Shown: piece after piece, positions 50,701 through 61,812 of the stretch
Numbering within the stretch: the stretch's first letter is position 1
Layout: each line of letters starts with the position of its first letter
Assembly (NCBI GenBank): GCA_033439265.1
Contig: JAVTVX010000013.1
Location: 23,642,000 to 23,705,999, forward strand
Reading direction: 5' to 3'
Origin: Dillenia suffruticosa
Lineage: Eukaryota; Streptophyta; Magnoliopsida; Dilleniales; Dilleniaceae
DNA: 64,000 nucleotides
Translations under genes and position numbers: made by a program
The notes under the pieces: generated by a model
What the model was told of the DNA's origin: nothing
Databases searched by the model: none
The model's input: the letters and a program-made list of their open reading frames with translations, nothing else

Positions 50701-52617
50701 GTGATGAATCCTCCGGCAACCGCCGACTCCCAACTGCCTCCTCCTCCCCCTCCGCCCCAGCTTCACCGTCCTAACACCACCTGCAACCGCCATCCCGATG
50801 AGAACTTCACCGGCTTCTGCTCTTCCTGCCTCTGCGAACGCCTTGCCGTCCTAGATCAGTCCTCCTCCTCGGCCACGGGCGGCCGCAAGTCCTCTGGTAA
50901 CTCCGCCGCTGCCGCTGCTATCAAAGCCATTTTCAAAAATAACAACAACAACAAGCCGTCCACGTCATCTTCGTCTTCTTCCCTCTTCCCGGAGCTCCGG
51001 CGAACGAAGTCCTTCTCGGCTACGAAAGCTACCGAGGGTTTGTTTTCCGGCGTGTTCGAGCCACAGAGAAAGTCGTGCGACGTTAGGGTCCGGAACACGC
51101 TCTGGTCTCTGTTTAATCTGGACGACGAGCGAAAAGCTTCGGCGAAAAACGAAATTGAAGTCGTCGACGACTCTACGACAACGAATGCAGTGAACGAACC
51201 AGTCTTCGAATTAAAAGAAGAGGAAGAAGAAACAGAGGACGAAATTAGGGTTTCTGAGAACGTCCAAGCACCAAATGTGGCTGTTGAAGCGAGAGAAATT
51301 GTCGAGGAACGTGTCGAAGAAGAAGTAGAGGACCTGAAGACGATGAAAGACCACATCGATCTTGATTCACATGTTAAAAAGCGAGATTTCAAAGAAATCG
51401 CCGGAAGCTTCTTCTCTGCGGCTTCTGTATTCAGCAAGAAGTTGCAAAAATGGCGCAGTAAGCAAAAAATGAAGAAAAGGGGTTCAGTTAACGGCTCTGG
51501 TTCGGCTACATTGCCCATCGAGAAGCCGATTGGCCGACAATACCGCGAAACCCAGTCGGAAATCGCAGACTATGGTTTTGGTCGGAGATCCTGCGATACT
51601 GATCCTCGGTTTTCGTTGGATGCCGGTCGGATTTCCTTTGATGATCCGAGGTATTCTTTCGACGAGCCCAGGGCATCCTGGGATGGGTATTTGATTGGGA
51701 AAACGAATTTTCCGAGAATGCCTCCAATGGTTTCAGTTATTGAAGATGCTCCTGTAGTTCCAGTTACTAGGTCTGATAATTTAATTCCTGTGGAGGATGA
51801 GACAACACCTGGTGGGACAGCTCAGACTAGGGATTACTACGCGGATTCATCTTCTAGGGGGAGGAAAAGCTTTGAGGGGAAATTCGAGAGGTCTAATTCC
51901 ATAAAGAAAACAGCAGCTGCAGCGGTGGCAGAGACCGATGAAATGAAGTTGGTTTTGAATGCTAATGCTAATGCTAATGCTAATGCTAAGGTATCCCCTG
52001 CAATTATTGATTACTTTCATGGAAATGGTAAGTTGGTGGTAGGAGATAGTAGAGATTTTAGGGATTTGAGAGGAGATTCAAACTCAAATTCGTTAAGGGA
52101 TGATTGTTCCGAGACATTTGAAATGGGGTTTAGGGATGGTGAGAGAAAAGGAGAGCCTAAGAAGTCGAGGCGATGGAGCATGTCATGGAATATTTGGGGG
52201 TTTATCCATAGGAGAAGTGGGAATAAGGATGATGAGGATGACAGGTATAGTGCTAGAGGAAATGGGGTTGAGAGATCCTACTCCGAATCTTGGCAAGGAG
52301 GGATTAACAGAAGAGTGTTTCGCAGCAATAGCAGTGTTAGCTCGAGGCATTCATTTAACATGGTGGGTGGTGGAGCATTATTTGGGGGGAGTATGAGAAA
52401 GCCTAGTGCTGAGGCCAATGGATATGGGAGAAAGAAGAGAGATGATGTTGTTTTGGAGCGGAATCGGAGTGCTAGATACTCTCCTACCAACATTGATAAT
52501 GGGCTGTTGAGATTTTACTTGACACCGATGAGAGGGAGCAGGAGAGGTGGAGGACCGGTGAAGGCTAAGCCACACAACGCACATTCTATTGCAAGGAGTG
52601 TACTGCGATTATACTGA
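50701..52617 (+). CDS. OPS: OCTOPUS-type protein (UPF0503/DUF740), single exon
   Basis: OCTOPUS-family proteins are plasma-membrane-associated, polarly placed plant proteins that promote early phloem (protophloem) differentiation. The ORF is 638 aa with no intron, as usual for the family. The N-terminus has a Pro run (residues about 13-19), then a conserved Cys-rich motif starting CNRHP at residue 28 and running to CSSCLCERLA (Cys 28, 40, 43, 45). Next come ELRRTKSFS and the VRNTLWSLFNLDDE motif. An acidic region, a basic FKEIAGSFFSAASVFSKKLQ segment, a KSRRWSMSWNIWGFIHRRS motif and the C-terminal NAHSIARSVLRLY complete the DUF740 pattern. Low-complexity tracts (Ala, Asn, Ser, and Asn-Ala repeats near residues 420-430) come from triplet or hexamer DNA repeats. 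The start codon gives Met-Met-Asn-Pro-Pro. It could be OPS or a close OPS-LIKE paralogue. Confidence 0.9.
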   Translation: MMNPPATADSQLPPPPPPPQLHRPNTTCNRHPDENFTGFCSSCLCERLAVLDQSSSSATGGRKSSGNSAAAAAIKAIFKNNNNNKPSTSSSSSSLFPELRRTKSFSATKATEGLFSGVFEPQRKSCDVRVRNTLWSLFNLDDERKASAKNEIEVVDDSTTTNAVNEPVFELKEEEEETEDEIRVSENVQAPNVAVEAREIVEERVEEEVEDLKTMKDHIDLDSHVKKRDFKEIAGSFFSAASVFSKKLQKWRSKQKMKKRGSVNGSGSATLPIEKPIGRQYRETQSEIADYGFGRRSCDTDPRFSLDAGRISFDDPRYSFDEPRASWDGYLIGKTNFPRMPPMVSVIEDAPVVPVTRSDNLIPVEDETTPGGTAQTRDYYADSSSRGRKSFEGKFERSNSIKKTAAAAVAETDEMKLVLNANANANANAKVSPAIIDYFHGNGKLVVGDSRDFRDLRGDSNSNSLRDDCSETFEMGFRDGERKGEPKKSRRWSMSWNIWGFIHRRSGNKDDEDDRYSARGNGVERSYSESWQGGINRRVFRSNSSVSSRHSFNMVGGGALFGGSMRKPSAEANGYGRKKRDDVVLERNRSARYSPTNIDNGLLRFYLTPMRGSRRGGGPVKAKPHNAHSIARSVLRLY

Positions 52618-55600
52618 GTTCTGGAGTTCCATCAGGTGTTCTTTCTGCTTCATGTTCAATTTGCCAACCAAAAAAAGGAAAAAAAAAAATTATTGTGTAA
52701 TCAAAGCTTGCCTTTGTATTCTTGTTGTTGATTAGATAAGAGCATCATCAAATTGTTGCCCTTTCTTGTGAGCACTTTGCACCTTTTGGTTACTCTAATA
52801 ACAAAAATTTTGGCATTCCCTTTGTCTTGAAAAACCATGATATATTTTTTCTTCTTTTTTTTCCTTCTTTGTGTCCTGCTTGCCGTCCTTTTCTGAGATG
52901 TAATACTTGCTCCTTGCCCAAAGGATTTTGTTTTGTTTAAATGAAAGATCTTGATTGTGAAGGCCGCTTTGCTTTGTTTTAAATGGGGCTCAAGCCTTGC
53001 ATTATGTCTACGTTGGTGACCTCACTCCAGAATAACACTCTTTGTTTAGGTATTCTAAACCTTAATGCTCATTGGACTTGAATCTTATGCATTTGTTTTT
53101 CCTTTTAGTACATTTCTGTCACAAACATGTAGGTTCATTGTTGGAGTTCTTTTGGTCGCAATCAATCAATCAGCATAATAGCACTGATGTTCGTTTCCAA
53201 CATCAAAAGCTGATACGAATCAATATGGAGATCCAGTGGTAAGAAGCATCCTCTTTCCTACTTATTCAGTTGCACTGAGGTGACACCCCTTAATTACGTT
53301 TAATTTTTCTGTTCTTCAGGACAATATCCAGTCGAAGTACGAGGCGAAGGCAAAATTCCTTTTGCCTTTCCCTGAAAGACATTAGTTAGTGGGACTGCTA
53401 GCTGCAAAAGGGTCTCGCCATTTTCATCAAAATAATAGTGCATTCATCGGCTAGCTGGGCATGGCTCTTTTACGCAACAACTCACAGCCCGGCCCTGATT
53501 CTGATTAGAGAGAGTGAGCTTATGGTAGTTATGCATCGATGCTAGCAAGCTTTGCTTCCATCCAGCCTTAAAGATCGTGGATGGGAAGATTAACTTAATT
53601 CATTGGAGAGACCATTTCTCATCTGAAAGTCATCCTCATTAACCCTTGTTTCTTGTATTTATCTGTGCAATCCTGTACTAGATACTGCTGCATGTGAAAA
53701 CATTAGCGTTGGCCTAGTGTTGGTGTCAAAAGGTGTGGCTCAGGATTATCGTCTCACAAATCAATGTCATAATTAGTAAAAACTTTTTGCTTATCACAAT
53801 GTAGCCAAATTGCTTTTTGATTGGTGATCTTGTGGTCTATTTGCAACATTAGATTGCCTCCCTTTGATGTGAGAAAAGTTTAGTATAAAATGTGTTGTTT
53901 CTAACCCTAGGCATCCAATCAGCTGATTTCTTTGTTTTTTTTTTCCTTTTTTTGGGTGGGTTTTAGAGGATCAAAAGCAACATTCTCCTTTTGACTTTCC
54001 AACATATATGAAAGGATTCTCACCGTCTTTAGACTAAGATTATGTTGTATTCATACACGTTATTACTTAATCATGATTTTCTTTTGTAATTTCATGAAGA
54101 TTCCAAGCTAGGGTTTGCAGTTACACTGTGGAGATGTGGCAGTTTTTAATTGGCGATACTTTTCCGGAGTTATTTTTTTCATGTGGGTTGCCCCCTTTTC
54201 CCTTACAGTGAAGGCGAAGAAATCAAAGTCAATGAGTTTTGATTTAAGTGACACATTTTCTTTCTTCATGTAATAAAGTTGAGTTCAAGTTTCAATATAA
54301 ATCGAAAAAATAAAAAATAAAACTAATCATATTCTTTTAATTATTTCTCAGAGATTATGATTTTTCTCTTTTCTCAATGCAGATTAAAGGACTTATGATC
54401 AAGAAATTTGCTTCAAAAGTCAAAAGCGAGCAAAGAAAAAACAACCCAACATGAACCCTTCGTTGGGAAATAAAAGAGGGAGAAAGAATGAATGGAAAGA
54501 AAAAAAGAGGAAAAAAGAGGCTCATACTCCAATGCAATGTCAAGCGCCCCCGTATACTTTTAGTTGTATCTGAGGTGCTTTGTGATTGTGAGCCCCTCTT
54601 CCCTTCTGGTTTTTGCCCTTTTATTTTTTCTTCTTTCCAAGTGATTAATTGGGGGTTTTCGTCAACGGTCATATATTAAGGCCTGCGCCAACGGAAACCC
54701 TTTGTCTCTTTATGTCTAGCCACTTTTGATTTTCATCACCAAGTTGTGAAAGATAGTCCAATGTCGCACCCATTCATCAACTTCTTTATTAACTTGCAAT
54801 GGAAGATATTTTAGATTCGATTTTTTGAAATTCACAGTGAAAAGTTCTGCCATTTATCCTACATGGTATGTGTGGTTTCTGATTTATTACACAGTTAAAA
54901 ATTACAAAGTATGGTATGGCGACCTTAATGAATTTGTAATATTCATGTCGAGGCTATATGAAAATTGAACATGTGTGTGCACAATTGAGTGCAAAAAGAA
55001 CTGATGCCTCTTTCATCCTAACATGCCCGTCACAGATAATAATTGGTGTTGAGCTGTTGCTCGCAGGGAAAAAATGATGGAAATCTCATAGAAAAGAGAA
55101 CTTCCAAAGCTCATTTCCTTGTGCCCCATCAAGTCAAGAAAAATTTTCACTGTCCCTGCTCTTAACAAAAGCCTAATATCATGGTTCCAAGGTTGGTTCC
55201 CTTTTTTGAAGTCATCATTCGGCATAATATGCGCGATGAGATTTGGCCAACCAGTCTTTTTGAAAGTCAAATATCGGATGAGTTTGCTTCCATGTGATCA
55301 TAAAGCATTGTCTAGGTGACTGATCTATGTACCAAGTTTGCATGGTTGAGAATTGATCAGGGATGAAGTTGTTTTCATGATAAAAAGAAATAGTATTACT
55401 TAACAGCAACAAGCAGCCTAGCTTGATGAATTGATGCAGAAAGTTATCGAATCAACCTTTTCATTTCTTTGTTGTCATATGTATAAACAACAGGAGATTC
55501 TAATTATCCAGGAGGACAAACCCTTCCTGTCATGAGACATCGAGTCCTTTTCCGCATTTTCCTTTTATCTATCTAGTTTTATGCACAGTTCATGAATGAT

Positions 55601-56458
55601 TATCCCACGTTAATGACCCCGTAAAACATGGCAAAGGCAAGAGCCCTTTTCAAAGGGGATGAAAATTTCAATGCCCTTGTCCCTAACCACGGCCATATGG
55701 GGATGGAAATCCTAAATAGTGTCGCATATCAAGCCCCGAGACAATGAAAGCAGGGATTGATTGAGTGCACAAAATGGACCCAAACAGCACAAGAGAAACA
55801 AAGAACCACAGAGCACAACCAAGAAAAAGTTCCGTTGTCTAAGCACATTACAACGGCATTACCATGTGGAGCACCTTAGCCAAGTTAGGTCAAAGGAGAG
55901 CTTACCTATATGCCACCGTCCCTACAACAGATATATCTGTGCATGAACGTTCCTAAATTTTTCTCAACAAATAGCTAACACCCGTGGAGACAGAGCAGCC
56001 GATCCTTTAGAACGGCCTGAGAAATAGATCACTTTGGAAAATCCAAGGTTGTATTATTAATCCCCATTTCTATCATAACATAGGCAATCAACTATGGTTT
56101 CTAATAAAGGACAACAGATGTTTTAAGTTCAACAAACTTATAATAAGTAGTTGTATGCATGCCTGCATATCTAAATTCTTGATAACAAAAATTGGGTGAT
56201 GCCGGAAAAATGAAACAATAGACAAGATAACCACTGATTATACCAGATAATTTTCTTCATTGGAGCCAAAAAAGAGAAACAGGACTACCTTATGGATCAG
56301 TTGGGAAACATTATACAATCAAAAAGGTAAGGACATGATAATTCAAAAAAAAAATTTCTTTTTAAGCACAGGAAATGGCAACCAGGCACGTACAGCAAAA
56401 AAGGAGCAGCTATGTGATAGCAGATCTATGAAATTAATTATTAAGATGTCAATGGAAA
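52618..56458. other. OPS 3' UTR and spacer
   Basis: No gene is supported. The first few hundred bases are probably the OPS 3' UTR. A GT-AG pair at about 53239-53320 (GGTAAGAAGC ... TTCTTCAG) could be a 3' UTR intron or belong to a very short transcript; I cannot decide. ORFs of 60-105 codons at 54355-55412 have no recognisable motifs and overlap one another on both strands. No transposon ends are seen. Confidence 0.45.
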
Positions 56459-59400
56459 TCAATTAGGCCGGAGCAAATATCGAGTTCTTGAATTTCTTGA
56501 ACTGCACAAGCTGCTACTTCTAGATTTCTCTTCTGTAAGAGGACACCTTTTAGCATCCAGGTTATCACTCTGAAATCTATCAAAAGATAATCTTGTCTGC
56601 ATGCTCATACGTCTGGGGATGAACATATTAAAGTAGTAATTAGTGATGGTTTGCTTGCCTCTGGATGGAAAACACTTCCAGGCATACCTCCAGAATAACT
56701 TCTCGCTTGAAAAAGAATTCATCAGCACAAGCGAATTGAAGCTGTCATGCTCCTTGTGGGTCCAAGATTTTGAAACTGCTTCTCCCATCTCGTCAAACTT
56801 CCAACTAAAGAATGCAGGACCGAGGTTGGATTGCAGCAGCTGTCTTTGCTCACAAATGTGATGTCTAACACAAGAAGTACTTCCTGGAGAAGCACAAGAG
56901 CAAGATTCGGGTCTCCCTGTTCCAATTCCTTTCCCACTTGAATCTGCATAAATACCTTTGATGGGCCACATTTGAGTTCCCAACAATCTTGAATTTTCCC
57001 TCTGATCACTATAAAGATACTTTAAGTTTAAGGGACCAGTCCACTCAGGTACATCAGCTTGAAAGCGGGGGCCAACAGGAATAATGATCCTTGGCAGATA
57101 ATCGCCCATGAAGTTCAACAACCTGATTGATCTTCGAGGTGTTTGGACATTAACAGGGTCCAACTCCTCCAAACTTGATGAGTCTGAACTCTGAACCGAA
57201 TCATCAAAATCCCAAACATGTGTGCTTTCAGGGGAGAGATTTTTGGGGCTTAAAGGGCATAATACATAAACTGAAATAGAATCAACTGCAGCCGAAGATT
57301 GCTTGCCAGGCACAGACAGGTCCAATTCCATCTCATTACACCTGAAGGAGACATTGCTATACTCCTGCTTAGGCTTGCAGCTGTCCTCCAATGGTGACTA
57401 AAGAACAGGAAGGCCCAATTCCACCATATCAGTACAGAAGATATTGGTATTCTCATGCTTAAGCTCAGAATTATCCTCCAATGGTGATAAACTTACAGTA
57501 TTGGGGGAACTTGAGGCAATTTGCTGGCTGCAACTGTCTGTTGTAATAGTTGAACTGAGCAAACATGAAGCTGAGGAGGCAATTGAAACTTGACTTTTGT
57601 TCAACTCAGAACTTTGCTGATTAGAATTCTTCAATGCCAGCCCAAAAAAAGCAGGGAATTTTCCTTTTAGAAACTCCTGAAACTTCCGCTTTCGCTGAGA
57701 AAGGAAGCAGCAAAAAGTTCATTAACATCATTGTCGAGAACATAAGATGACAACCATGTGCTAAGATTTACAAAGGGACAAATTGGTCTGTTCTTAATCA
57801 ACCTTGTGTCTCACAGTAAAATAGACAGGCAGATCTTCCTTACAAATCTAGGCACAAAGAATACTTTCATGCATTCCTAATAGGAAAGGTCAAACATATT
57901 CATGTCAAGACACAAAGGAGTAAGGAAAATTTGATGGATGTAGCCACAGTGACATACTTGGACACCATGAATAATGCAATGGTTAACTAGTTTCTGACAA
58001 GACTCATCTTTTCCTTCTATTCTTCTTCAGATTTCACGGCACACCCATATCAACTTGACAATTGTGATAGAGGCAAAGTGATTTGCCACTGCACACATCT
58101 CCTCCCATTCCTCTCTTAACATTCATTCTTCTTCTTCCTCCTTTTACAAGAAGCAACAAAACAATGTATCCTTGGAACTAAGCACAGTAAAAAATGAACA
58201 TTTGAAGCATGAAGATTGAGGACTCCTAACCAAAAAATGAAAAGCGTCAAAAGGAGACAAATGATCTCCACAAGGAATGCTTGAAATGTCCTATCTGGCT
58301 ACCTTCCCACTAAGGGTAATGTGATATAAGGGAGATTAGGAAGAACTATTCCTCTTTGGTACACCCTCAAGCCTCTCCAAAATCATTACCTGTCTTTAAT
58401 TGTACTAGGCATTTGCCAACAGAAACGCAAGATAGAGGAGACCAAGTTTCACGACCATCATTTTCTTTTCTGCAATAAAATAGTAAATTGTATCCTGATT
58501 CCTCCTCTTGTAACATAAAAGGCACCTCTTTTTTAACAGCTTTGTACCAAAATATACCTTAAAAAAAAATTAAAAAAAACCCTGAAAGCAAAATAATTTC
58601 GGATCTAACCCATATTTGTCGCGTGTTCAACCTGCGACAAAGGTTATGTCGTGTCTTCAAGACGCGACATAGCCTCCCGCGGCAGTGCGGCAGGGAGGGA
58701 GACGGCTCCCGCAGCAGTGGGCGGAAGTGGGGGAGGGAGGGAAAGGGAGGCTCCTGCGGCTGTGGGGAAGGGAGGGATACTGCTTCCGTGACAGTGGGGG
58801 AGGGAGGGAGAGGGAGGAGTGCCACAGGGGGAGGGAGGGAGGGAGAGAGAGAGGGGGGAAGAGTGCAGCACCGCCAGGGGGGAGGGAGAGCGCAGCGTCG
58901 CGGGGGGAGGGAGAGAGGAGCGCAACGCTGCAGGGGGGAGAGAGGGAGAGCGCAGCGCCAGCGGGGGGAGGGAGAGAGGGAGAGCGTAGCGCCGTGGGTG
59001 GTGGAGGGCCGCCATGTCGCGTCTTGGAGATGTGACGAGCCTTGTCGCGTCTTGAAGACTCGACGAGGAGACGCGGCACAATGTGTCGCATTTTCAAAAC
59101 GCGGCACCATCCACTCACCGCCACATGGCCATGTCGCGAGTTCAACTCACGACATAGCTTATTGCGGGTTGAACACGCGACAAACATGGGTTAGATCAGA
59201 AATTATTTTGCTCTCAGGGTTTTTAAAAATTTTTTTTGTCCTTTTAGGTATATTTTGGTACAAAGCTCCTGTTTTTAATGTATTCCCTTATGAAAGTTGT
59301 CCAAGGTTTAGAACATCCACCAGCAAAAGATAGGTCACTTTACTTTCTCATCGATTCTTACCAAAGCATAACATTCTAATCAAATCTTACACACAAAAAA

Positions 59401-59838
59401 CAAGTCATGTTGGATGCATATCGGAAGATCCTCCTTTTAAAGTAACAACATAAAACAGAGAGACCATAGAAAACTTCCTTCACCCCCAGAGAGAATGTAA
59501 AAAATATGAAAAGAGAGATCCAACTTGAACTTACCCGAGGACATTCAGGATTAGATAGACGAATAACTTGCCGCACCCTAAGAATCTGATTACGCAATCG
59601 AGGGATTGAAAATTCTGATGAATTCAAAACACATTGATCAATAGCAAGTTCTTTTAAGAATGATAATACAATGGAGTCCGCATAGAAACCAAATATAGAT
59701 TTTCTTTGTGTCATCTGCACTCCATTTTGTGCAAAAGTACCATGCTTCCTCTTCCTGCCATCAAGATGGTACCTGCCTTTCACATGTTTGGTTGTGGGTA
59801 TCTTTATAGATCTCCTCATCGGAACCTTAAAGTTTGAC
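56459..59838 (-). CDS. ELM2-domain chromatin protein (plant ARID/ELM2/Myb-like group), C-terminal exons
   Basis: ELM2 domains bind histone deacetylases; plant proteins of this group are nuclear and probably act in repressive chromatin complexes. Exons read on the minus strand: about 59838-59535 (first visible Met at 59819), 57694-57497, and 57397-56459. The first encodes FGFYADSIVLSFLKELAIDQ and LRNQILRVRQVIRLSNPECP; the second starts RKRKFQEFLKGKFPAFFGLA. The last carries the ELM2 motif RIIIPVGPRFQADVPEWTGP, then CSCASPGSTSCVRHHI, LGPAFFSWKFDEMGEAVSKS and the SANT-like region ending YYFNMFIPRRMSMQTR. Exon phases fit. The short 57496-57398 intron sits in a duplicated segment. The 5' end is unresolved: frames stay open above 59819 to the acceptor near 59838, and a candidate first exon lies at about 61554. 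An ARID domain was not seen. Confidence 0.78.
57398..57496 (-). other. 99 nt intron formed within a tandemly duplicated coding segment
   Basis: On the minus strand ACT|GTAAGTTTATC is a perfect donor and CTTCCTGTTCTTTAG|TCACC a good acceptor. The interval is 99 nt, a multiple of three, open except for one TAG formed by the acceptor itself. Its content resembles the following exon: TCACCATTGGAGGA at 57487 recurs at 57397, and the two 90 nt units share many bases in register. Without splicing the protein would stop here; with splicing it reads ...PNT|SPLEDSCKPKQ in frame. Confidence 0.7.
58538..59267. mobile_element. Fold-back/MITE-like element with long inverted repeats and a GC-rich core
   Basis: The left arm, reading agctttgtaccaaaatatac at 58538, is matched by the reverse complement of the right arm ending at 59267. 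The match continues through ccctga(a/g)agcaaaataattt, gatctaaccca and tgtcgcgtgttcaacc(t/c)gc, about 135 bp per arm (58538-58676; 59130-59267). Within the arms and the inner edge are several short palindromes of the form gtcgcgt-cttgaaga-cgcgac. The core (about 58680-59010) is a purine-rich G tract on the + strand. It encodes no transposase. It lies in the ELM2 gene intron (59534-57695). Exact ends and target-site duplication are not certain. Overlapping Gly/Arg- and Pro/Ser-rich ORFs here are artefacts. Confidence 0.8.
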
Positions 59839-61440
59839 CCTAAGCAAAATCCACTGTGTAGTGAGTAATGTTCTGAATAAACTCAATAAAAATATACAAA
59901 GAAATTAGCAGAGACAATATTCACAACCAAACTAAAAATAATAAAGTGAGACACGATACCCTTTACCTACATCCATGAATTGTTACAAGTTGTAATGGTC
60001 TATTTGAGAACCCACCCAAACCTAAATACTTGATGTACACTATCTCACAAATGCCAAAGAACTCTCCATACCCTCTACAACAACTAAACAGAATTATGAA
60101 CCCCTAAAGTATTTCACACAACCTTTTACCCATAGGCACTCACACCTACTAGGCTTGTACATAAGTATTATAATGTTGTCCTTCTCCTAAATAAAAAATA
60201 AATTCTAAATAGGAAAAATAATAGAACTCAAATAAAGAAACTTCGCACCCAAGAAAAGTCATCCATTTACTTAAATATGAGCCTACCCTAGCAAGTGCCG
60301 GTAGAGCTAACAACTTTAACTAGTGTTATGCTACTAGACCTAACATCACAAAAGTCCTGGCAGCATCTTGGAACCAATGCAAATAACTTGAAATTTGAAA
60401 TTACACCAATCAAAAGAAGAAGAATGCTATATTGAACAAATTCGGGGTAGTAATGAAACGATTGAATCCACACAAAAATTGTACAAGTTAATCACTGTTA
60501 AATCAATAGTATTTCAAATATTTTGTACAAATTCATGTAATGCAGCGTTTACCTGAAAGAAGAAAGCTATGGCTGTGTTTGTTTGTCAAAAGCTTCTAAA
60601 AAGGAAAATCATGTCTTGATATTCTTAGAATCTCCTCAAATCCACAAGGACCATTTCCAAAGGAAACAAAATATGGAATTGGATGTCATTTTATGAGCAT
60701 AGAGGAAAAGCAAGAAATTAAATTTGGCAAGAACAGAGGATCCAAAGTTGGCAATAAAAAGGACACCAAAAAAAAAAAAAAATCTCCCAAAAATAGAAAT
60801 GAAAATATCGTTCCATATAACTTCACAGAACTCCAAACAAGTTGAAAATATTAATACACACACACACACATACATATATATATCAAACATAAGGATTTTC
60901 CGTCCTAATAATACTTATTAGAAAACAAACACAATCTGTGCTACACTTGCAAATTGATAATAAACAATTTGGTTATAATACACACACACACACACACACA
61001 CCCATCGTTCAACTTAAAAGACCAAGTTCATGGCCAAATAGGCACAATCATGTCGGAGAATCATCAACAAGATCTCAAGTCCTAACCTTAAACACACCAA
61101 AGGACAAAATAGAACCACTATGCAAAACCCGAAGGGATACATCATATATTTTGGGGTGACCAACCCACAGTTGAAGTCTGAAGTGGGTCGGCCCAACCCG
61201 TCCCCCGGTCATCAACATCAAATGTCCCCTTCTCTTTCCCAATTTGAGTTCAAAAAGGGTAAAAGGACAAAAAATACAAATTCAAGACAAAAACATAGCA
61301 GAATGATATATATCATGTGATTCATAAAATATAAAATTATATTGCCCAGAATAAATTGATTTCTTCCCCAAAAAGGAATATGGAAATTTATTTTGAAGGG
61401 ACTTTTTCTCAATTATAAGCCAACAAATACTAATCAAACA
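59839..61440. other. Non-coding stretch, probably intron and 5' region of the ELM2 gene
   Basis: I see no coding exon here that I can defend. There are (CA)n runs at about 60857-60870 and 60979-61000. If the candidate first exon at 61554 is real, this whole stretch is one large intron; otherwise it is upstream DNA. Confidence 0.4.
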
Positions 61441-61441
61441 T

Positions 61442-61554
61442 GAAAAAGTTAAAGTCCTCGCATCTCTCACACACATTTCATCATCAACATATCGCTCAAA
61501 CTCCTCGTAGAATCCGTCCACAGATGGACTTCGAAAGCTAACCCTAAAATCCAT
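61442..61554 (-). CDS. Candidate first coding exon of the ELM2 gene
   Basis: The minus strand from an ATG at 61554 reads MDFRVSFRSPSVDGFYEEFE and continues RYVDDEMC before several possible donors (GTGTGAG, GTGAGAG). Codon use and the mixed charged/aromatic composition look like real protein. It lies at the right place for a first exon, just below a GC-richer leader. I could not fix the donor or prove the join to the exon at about 59838, so it may be something else. Confidence 0.35.
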
Positions 61555-61754
61555 TCGCTATGCCAAAACATTGCCTAACGTCACATTTGCCGATTAAACA
61601 CCTTCAAATACGTAAGTAGAGAGAGGAAAGCAGGTGATCAGACATAACAGATTAAAGAAAGAAAAAACGCTTTTGAAATCACAGATTCGGAACATCATGA
61701 GATGGCGAAACAGGCGGCATATCTCGTTTTAGTCGTATTCGCTTCTGTAGCATT

Positions 61755-61770
61755 AGAGAGAGAAGAAGAA

Positions 61771-61802
<32 letters not shown>

Positions 61803-61812
61803 AGAAGAACCT
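61755..61812. repeat. (GAA)n trinucleotide microsatellite
   Basis: A GAA/GAG trinucleotide run of about 19 units. On the minus strand it gives a poly-Ser ORF and on the plus strand poly-Glu; neither is supported as protein. It lies about 200 bp upstream of the candidate ELM2 first exon, so probably in the promoter or leader. Confidence 0.9.

Noticed and set aside
53225-53381. A tiny spliced peptide gene (ATG at 53225 joined through a GT-AG pair to about 53320)
   Set aside because: Splice sites look fair, but only about 22 codons result and no family is recognised; a 3' UTR intron of OPS is at least as likely.
58559-59333. Long overlapping ORFs (up to 236 codons) on both strands, Gly/Arg-rich or Pro/Ser/Leu-rich
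   Set aside because: They fall wholly in the GC-rich inverted-repeat element, exist in several frames at once and consist of low-complexity repeats of the purine tract. No domain or splice support.
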